Shown one piece after another: positions 5,978-9,667 of a stretch of 9,667 nucleotides of DNA. The stretch's first letter is position 1. The number at the start of each line of letters is the position of its first letter. The position numbers and the translations under genes were made by a program. A model generated the notes under the pieces. It was not told the origin of the DNA and searched no databases. It was given only the letters and a program-made list of their open reading frames with translations. The DNA is from Bacillota bacterium. Lineage in GTDB: Bacteria > Bacillota > Clostridia > Tissierellales > Peptoniphilaceae. The stretch covers positions 1 to 9,667 of the forward strand of contig JAEXCD010000105.1 of NCBI GenBank assembly GCA_023393715.1, read 5' to 3'.

Positions 5978-7375
5978 ATGCGTTCTTTTGTAAAAAAGCA
6001 TAAAAGGCTGACCGTAATCGTTTTTGCAGTGCTCCTGATTTACCTTCTGGGGTGTATTTTGTTCTCACAACGTACTTTCCCAAATACGAGGGTGAACGGA
6101 AACGATCGCTCATTGCGGCCCAAGGATGGCGTTTTTCTCTATCAGAGCGAGGACCGTTCGATTCGCTTTAACGGCAAGTTTGGCGAAACGGCGGATATCC
6201 GGGAGTCTCAGTTTAACTATCGCCGCAATATTATCGGACAGCCGCGCCTTGATCAGAATGCCTTTGCTTGGCCGCTGGCAATATTCTCACCGCATGAATA
6301 CACGGTGGAGTATGAGGTGTCCTACGATGAGAATAAACTGGCTTTTCTGCTGATGGATTCGGCCTTTGACGAGGAAGGAACCCAGACCGAGAATGCGTAT
6401 TTGCAGATCGACGACGAGGGCGCGCGCATCGTTCCCGAGGTAGAGGGGACGCGCGTCGATATCGATGTGCTCCGGGAGGATGTTTTGAACGCGTTTGCCG
6501 ATACGGAGGACGTGGTCGACGTGCGCAATGTGTACACGGAGCCGACGGTGCGCAAGGATGACCCTGAGCTGCTTGCGGAGTTTGAAAATATTAAGAAAAT
6601 TGTCGCCATGAAGATAACGTACAGGATCGGCGATGCCGAGTATGTCCTGGCGGGACGCGCGCTTTTGGACATGTATACCCAGGACGAGCAGCATAACTGG
6701 CACCTGAACCGTCAGGCGCTCGAGGATTGGGTTGTCAAAATGGCGGTGGAGACCGATACGTATGGCACGACGCGGCAGTTTGAGGCGACGGGGCTGGGAC
6801 CGGTTACGGTGCCGCCCGGCATTTATGGCTGGCAAATGGACGTTGCAGGGACGCTTGAAGAGCTGGAGCACGCCATTCAGGCCGGGGAAAGCGTCGAGCT
6901 GCAGCCTGCCTACAACTATTACGCCGGAGATCAGCGCGGCAGCAGCGACATCGGCAATACGTACATTGAGGTCGATCTGTCACGGCAGCATCTCTGGGCG
7001 TATGTCGACGGCGCATTATTCTTGGACACGGATATCGTTTCGGGCGTCCTGACGCATGCGACGCCGGTCGGCGTGAATTACATCTGGTCCCGGGAGGAAA
7101 ATGTCAAATTGACCGGACGTAATTTTGACGGCTTATCCGAATATGAAACGCCGGTGCATTACTGGATGCCCATCAATTATGGCGGCGTCGGTCTGCACGA
7201 TGCGCCGTGGCGCACGGAATTCGGCGGGGAAATCTACATGAACTACGGCAGTCACGGCTGTATCAATTTGCCGCCGGACGTCGCGGAAAAGCTGTTCTAT
7301 CAGTATGAAGTATATACGCCGGTCGTGGTGTATGAGAGTTATACGAGTTACTCGAGAAACGAGGGGACTTATTGA
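5978..7375 (+). CDS. Membrane-anchored L,D-transpeptidase (YkuD domain)
   Basis: The 465-residue protein would form 3-3 peptidoglycan cross-links or attach proteins to peptide stems on the outside of the membrane. A basic N terminus (RSFVKKHKR) leads into one hydrophobic segment at about residues 11-29. A peptidoglycan-binding region of the PG_binding_4 type spans roughly 50-235, with the YLQIDDEGARIVPEVEGTRVD hallmark starting at 141. A catalytic YkuD domain covers about 327-452, containing TYIEVDLSRQHLWAY, His407 in GLHDAPW, and the active-site motif SHGCINLP with His426 and nucleophile Cys428. The architecture matches Firmicutes YkuD proteins with an N-terminal anchor. ATG 5978 has GGAGG (5968-5972) 5 bases upstream. 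LLGC at 23-26 resembles a lipobox, but the hydrophobic residues after Cys26 favour a simple transmembrane anchor. It ends 16 bases before ecfA1 with no terminator between, so it is probably the first gene of the ecf transcript. Confidence 0.92.
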   Translation: MRSFVKKHKRLTVIVFAVLLIYLLGCILFSQRTFPNTRVNGNDRSLRPKDGVFLYQSEDRSIRFNGKFGETADIRESQFNYRRNIIGQPRLDQNAFAWPLAIFSPHEYTVEYEVSYDENKLAFLLMDSAFDEEGTQTENAYLQIDDEGARIVPEVEGTRVDIDVLREDVLNAFADTEDVVDVRNVYTEPTVRKDDPELLAEFENIKKIVAMKITYRIGDAEYVLAGRALLDMYTQDEQHNWHLNRQALEDWVVKMAVETDTYGTTRQFEATGLGPVTVPPGIYGWQMDVAGTLEELEHAIQAGESVELQPAYNYYAGDQRGSSDIGNTYIEVDLSRQHLWAYVDGALFLDTDIVSGVLTHATPVGVNYIWSREENVKLTGRNFDGLSEYETPVHYWMPINYGGVGLHDAPWRTEFGGEIYMNYGSHGCINLPPDVAEKLFYQYEVYTPVVVYESYTSYSRNEGTY

Positions 7376-7378
7376 GGC

Positions 7379-7383
7379 GGAGG
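7379..7383 (+). promoter_or_regulatory. Ribosome binding site that decides the ecfA1 start
   Basis: GGAGG at 7379-7383 lies 8 bases before TTG 7392. The only other nearby in-frame candidate, GTG 7383, begins inside this GGAGG and so cannot use it. There is no in-frame ATG between here and the first conserved residues of the ATPase. TTG 7392 is therefore preferred. Confidence 0.6.
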
Positions 7384-7391
7384 TGTGCGCG

Positions 7392-8267
7392 TTGCCAAAC
7401 GAGCTTGAAAACGGACAACCCAGTCGGCGCTTTTCGCGGCCGATTATTGAAGTAGAGGATCTGATCTACGAATATCCGCACGCACAGGATGTGCTTCCGG
7501 CGCGGGCGATCAATGGCATCAATCTGACGATTGGCGAAGGAGAGTTTGTAGCCATCCTCGGGCATAACGGGTCGGGGAAATCGACGCTGGCCCGGCTTTT
7601 GAATGCTCAGATGCTGCCCACGGAAGGACATATCCGCGTGCTCGGCATGGATACGTCGGAGGAAGCGCATTTGTGGGATATCCGCGAAAACTGCGGCATT
7701 GTTTTTCAGAATCCGGACAATCAGATGGTCGCCTCGGTGGTCGAGGAGGATGTGGCTTTCGGCCCGGAAAATCTGGGGGTGCCGCATCCCGAGCTTCGAA
7801 ATCGCGTCGATGAGGCGCTTCGTGCCGTCGAGATGTACGATTACCGGCTTCGCGCGCCGTATCACCTGTCCGGAGGACAAAAGCAGCGCGTGGCCATCGC
7901 GGGCGTTTTGGCGATGCGCCCGAGCTGTATCCTGATGGACGAGCCGACGGCCATGCTCGATCCAATCGGCCGCCGTGAGATTATCGAGGCCATACGCTAT
8001 CTAAACCGCGTGGAGAAAAAAACGGTCGTTCTGATTACGCACTATATGGAGGAGGCCGTCGAAGCCGACCGCGTAATCGTGCTTCATTCAGGCCGTATCG
8101 CTCTGGAGGGGACGCCGCGGGAGGTGTTTTCTCAGGTGGAACGCATGCGCTCGCTGGCGCTGGATGTGCCGCAGGTGACGGAGCTTGGCTTTTTGCTGCA
8201 TGAGGCAGGCTTTGATGTGCCGGCGGATGCGCTGACCGTGGAGGAATTGCTGGAGGCGCTGCGATGA
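7392..8267 (+). CDS. ecfA1: ECF transporter ATPase EcfA1
   Basis: The 291-residue cytoplasmic ATPase forms, with EcfA2 and EcfT, the energizing module of group II ECF transporters, which import vitamins or metal ions through exchangeable S components. Visible motifs are Walker A GHNGSGKS at 57-64, Q-loop FQNPDNQ with Gln106, the EcfA1-typical EEDVAFGPENLGVP at 118-131, ABC signature LSGGQKQR at 159-166, Walker B CILMDEPT with Asp183 and Glu184, and the switch His217 in LITHYMEE. The length is normal for the family. The start is set at TTG 7392 from the ribosome binding site; upstream in-frame codons run inside the L,D-transpeptidase gene. It overlaps ecfA2 by 4 bases (ATGA), which indicates coupled translation. 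EcfA1 rather than EcfA2 follows from the gene order and the EEDVAFGPENLG motif. Confidence 0.93.
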   Translation: MPNELENGQPSRRFSRPIIEVEDLIYEYPHAQDVLPARAINGINLTIGEGEFVAILGHNGSGKSTLARLLNAQMLPTEGHIRVLGMDTSEEAHLWDIRENCGIVFQNPDNQMVASVVEEDVAFGPENLGVPHPELRNRVDEALRAVEMYDYRLRAPYHLSGGQKQRVAIAGVLAMRPSCILMDEPTAMLDPIGRREIIEAIRYLNRVEKKTVVLITHYMEEAVEADRVIVLHSGRIALEGTPREVFSQVERMRSLALDVPQVTELGFLLHEAGFDVPADALTVEELLEALR

Positions 8268-9139
8268 GTATGGATTTTAAGCAGGTGCGCTTTTTCTACA
8301 ACCGAGATTCGAAAAATCCGGTCGTCGCTCTGGACGGCATTGACCTGAGCGTGGGGGAGCACGAGTACATCGGTCTCATCGGTCACACGGGATCGGGGAA
8401 ATCGACGCTCGTACAGCACATGAACGGATTGAATCTGCCGCACGAGGGAACGGTTGAGGTCGACGGGATTACGACAACGGATCCGAAGGCTGACCTGCGG
8501 CAGCTGCGGCAGCGCGTCGGGCTCGTGTTCCAATATCCGGAGGATCAGCTGTTTGAAGATACGGTATATCGGGATATCGCATTCGGCCCGAAAAATCTGG
8601 GTTTGTCCGAAGCGGAGATCGAAGAACGCGTTCGATGGAGCATGGATGCGGTGCGCCTCGATTTTGATCATTATGCGCAGCTCTCGCCGTTTGATCTGTC
8701 CGGCGGACAAAAGCGCCGCGTCGCGATTGCCGGGGTATTGGCGTTGAAGCCGTCGTATCTGATTCTGGATGAGCCGACGGCGGGACTTGATCCGCGCGGC
8801 CGGGACGAGATTTTATCCGAAATTCAGCGACTGTACGATTCGAATCCGCAGATGACCATTGTTTTGGTGACGCATTCGATGGAGGATATTGCGGCGCACG
8901 CCACGCGGATTATCGTGGTGGAAAAGGGGCGAATCGTGATGGACGATGTGCCGCGCGCCGTTTTTGCACGCGAGGAGGAGCTCGAAAAAATCGGGCTGTC
9001 TGTCCCGCAGATCACGCGCTTCCTGCGCAAATTTCGGGCGGAGGGACACGAGATTGACGACCGCGCCCTGACGGTAGGAGAGGCGTTTTCGGCGATGAAG
9101 GCGTACCTCGAACAGAGGAGGGGGGTGCGTCATGAGTGA
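8264..9139 (+). CDS. ecfA2: ECF transporter ATPase EcfA2
   Basis: The 291-residue protein is the second ATPase of the ECF energizing module and pairs with EcfA1. It shows Walker A GHTGSGKST at 40-48, Q-loop VFQYPEDQLFEDTV with Gln90 (the FQYPExQLFExTV form is characteristic of EcfA2), DIAFGPKNLG at 104-113, ABC signature LSGGQKRR at 145-152, Walker B YLILDEPTAGLDP with Asp169 and Glu170, and His204 in LVTHSMED. ATG 8264 is part of an ATGA overlap with ecfA1 and has GGAGG (8252-8256) 7 bases upstream; ATG 8270 is a possible but worse start. The C-terminal region after residue 235 matches the regulatory extension usual in these ATPases. The gene overlaps ecfT by 8 bases. Confidence 0.95.
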   Translation: MSMDFKQVRFFYNRDSKNPVVALDGIDLSVGEHEYIGLIGHTGSGKSTLVQHMNGLNLPHEGTVEVDGITTTDPKADLRQLRQRVGLVFQYPEDQLFEDTVYRDIAFGPKNLGLSEAEIEERVRWSMDAVRLDFDHYAQLSPFDLSGGQKRRVAIAGVLALKPSYLILDEPTAGLDPRGRDEILSEIQRLYDSNPQMTIVLVTHSMEDIAAHATRIIVVEKGRIVMDDVPRAVFAREEELEKIGLSVPQITRFLRKFRAEGHEIDDRALTVGEAFSAMKAYLEQRRGVRHE

Positions 9140-9667
9140 GCGCGTAACGATAGGACAGTATATCTCAGCGGACACACCGATTCACCGCCTGGATCCCCGC
9201 GTCAAGATTTTGCTGACCATCGCCTATATGGTTTCGGTGTTTCTTATCGAGACCTACTGGGGCTACCTCGCTGCGTTTTGCCTCATCATGGGCGTAATGT
9301 TTCTCGGACAGGTGCCGGCGAAGCGATTGTTCAGGGGTCTGCGGCCGCTTTTTGCCATCGTTCTTCTGACCTTCATCATCAACGTGCTGACAACGCCGGG
9401 CAATGTCATCGCTTCCTTTTGGGTGTTCAGCATCACGGATGCCGGCCTGAGCAAAGCGTTTTTCATCGCAATCCGAATCATGCTTCTGGTATTAGGTACG
9501 TCGCTGCTCACCTTTACGACGAGTCCGCTGGCGCTGACGGACGGACTGGAGGCGCTGATGAAGCCGCTTAAGGTAATCCGTTTTCCGGCGCATGAGCTCG
9601 CGATGATGATTTCGATCGCGCTGCGGTTCATCCCGACGCTGTTTGACGAGTCGGACAAGATCATGCG
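9132..9667 (+). CDS. ecfT: ECF transporter transmembrane protein EcfT, 3' end missing
   Basis: The frame is open from ATG 9132 to the end of the window (178 full codons), so the C terminus is cut off; family members are about 260 residues. EcfT is the membrane scaffold that links the two EcfA ATPases to an S component. The N-terminal motif TPIHRLDPRVKI (15-26) is typical. Hydrophobic segments are seen at about 27-39, 43-59, 72-86 and 107-127. The cytoplasmic region TTSPLALTDGLEALMKPLK (129-147) and ALRFIPTLFDE (163-173) match the family up to just before the first Ala-Arg-Gly coupling motif, which would lie beyond the window. A purine run ending near 9125 (AGAGGAGGGGGG) provides the ribosome binding site. 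The 8-base overlap with ecfA2 supports one operon. Confidence 0.94.
   Translation, partial: MSERVTIGQYISADTPIHRLDPRVKILLTIAYMVSVFLIETYWGYLAAFCLIMGVMFLGQVPAKRLFRGLRPLFAIVLLTFIINVLTTPGNVIASFWVFSITDAGLSKAFFIAIRIMLLVLGTSLLTFTTSPLALTDGLEALMKPLKVIRFPAHELAMMISIALRFIPTLFDESDKIM

Noticed and set aside
6044..6057. LLGC lipobox-like motif making the L,D-transpeptidase a lipoprotein
   Set aside because: Leu at -2 is poor for a lipobox and the residues after Cys26 (ILF) remain hydrophobic, which fits a transmembrane anchor better.

Overview
This window looks like a chromosomal segment of a GC-rich low-GC-lineage Gram-positive, most likely an anaerobic gut Clostridia member (the Christensenellales/Oscillospirales range is plausible but not provable here). 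The signs are strong AGGAGG ribosome binding sites, an MglBAC-type sugar importer, a group II ECF energizing module (EcfA1-EcfA2-EcfT), a DUF438/hemerythrin/PAS protein and a membrane-anchored YkuD L,D-transpeptidase. Every gene I can support is on the + strand. No tRNA, rRNA, insertion sequence, CRISPR array or phage gene was seen, and no stretch longer than about 200 bases lacks a gene.

Region 1 (1-3328) is the end of a galactose uptake and activation operon: the tail of mglA, then mglC, a GalM-like aldose 1-epimerase and galactokinase. Each stop overlaps the next start, by 11, 1 and 17 bases, so translation is probably coupled. Galactose or methyl-galactoside would enter through MglABC, be anomerised by the GalM-like protein and be phosphorylated by GalK. 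GalT and GalE of the Leloir pathway are not in the window. The operon ends at a perfect 21-bp hairpin that should terminate transcription in both directions.

Region 2 (3397-5870) is a two-gene cassette: a DUF1858-DUF438-hemerythrin-PAS protein and a two-domain cupin protein. It has its own control region, an 18-bp perfect palindrome placed at about -41.5 relative to a TATAAT box with no -35 hexamer, as expected for a class II CRP/FNR-family activator site. Arginine codon use in the DUF438 gene differs sharply from the galactose operon. Between the two genes lie two copies of a 25-nt hairpin element. The cupin gene carries a strong internal ribosome binding site and ATG exactly at its domain boundary. 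This cassette is the least conventional part of the window.

Region 3 (5914-9667) starts with a probable promoter and a YkuD L,D-transpeptidase. It is followed after 16 bases by ecfA1 (probably TTG start), ecfA2 (4-base overlap) and ecfT (8-base overlap, cut by the window end). The ECF module would energise vitamin or metal uptake with S components encoded elsewhere. Its position behind a cell-wall cross-linking enzyme differs from the usual Firmicutes place after rplQ.
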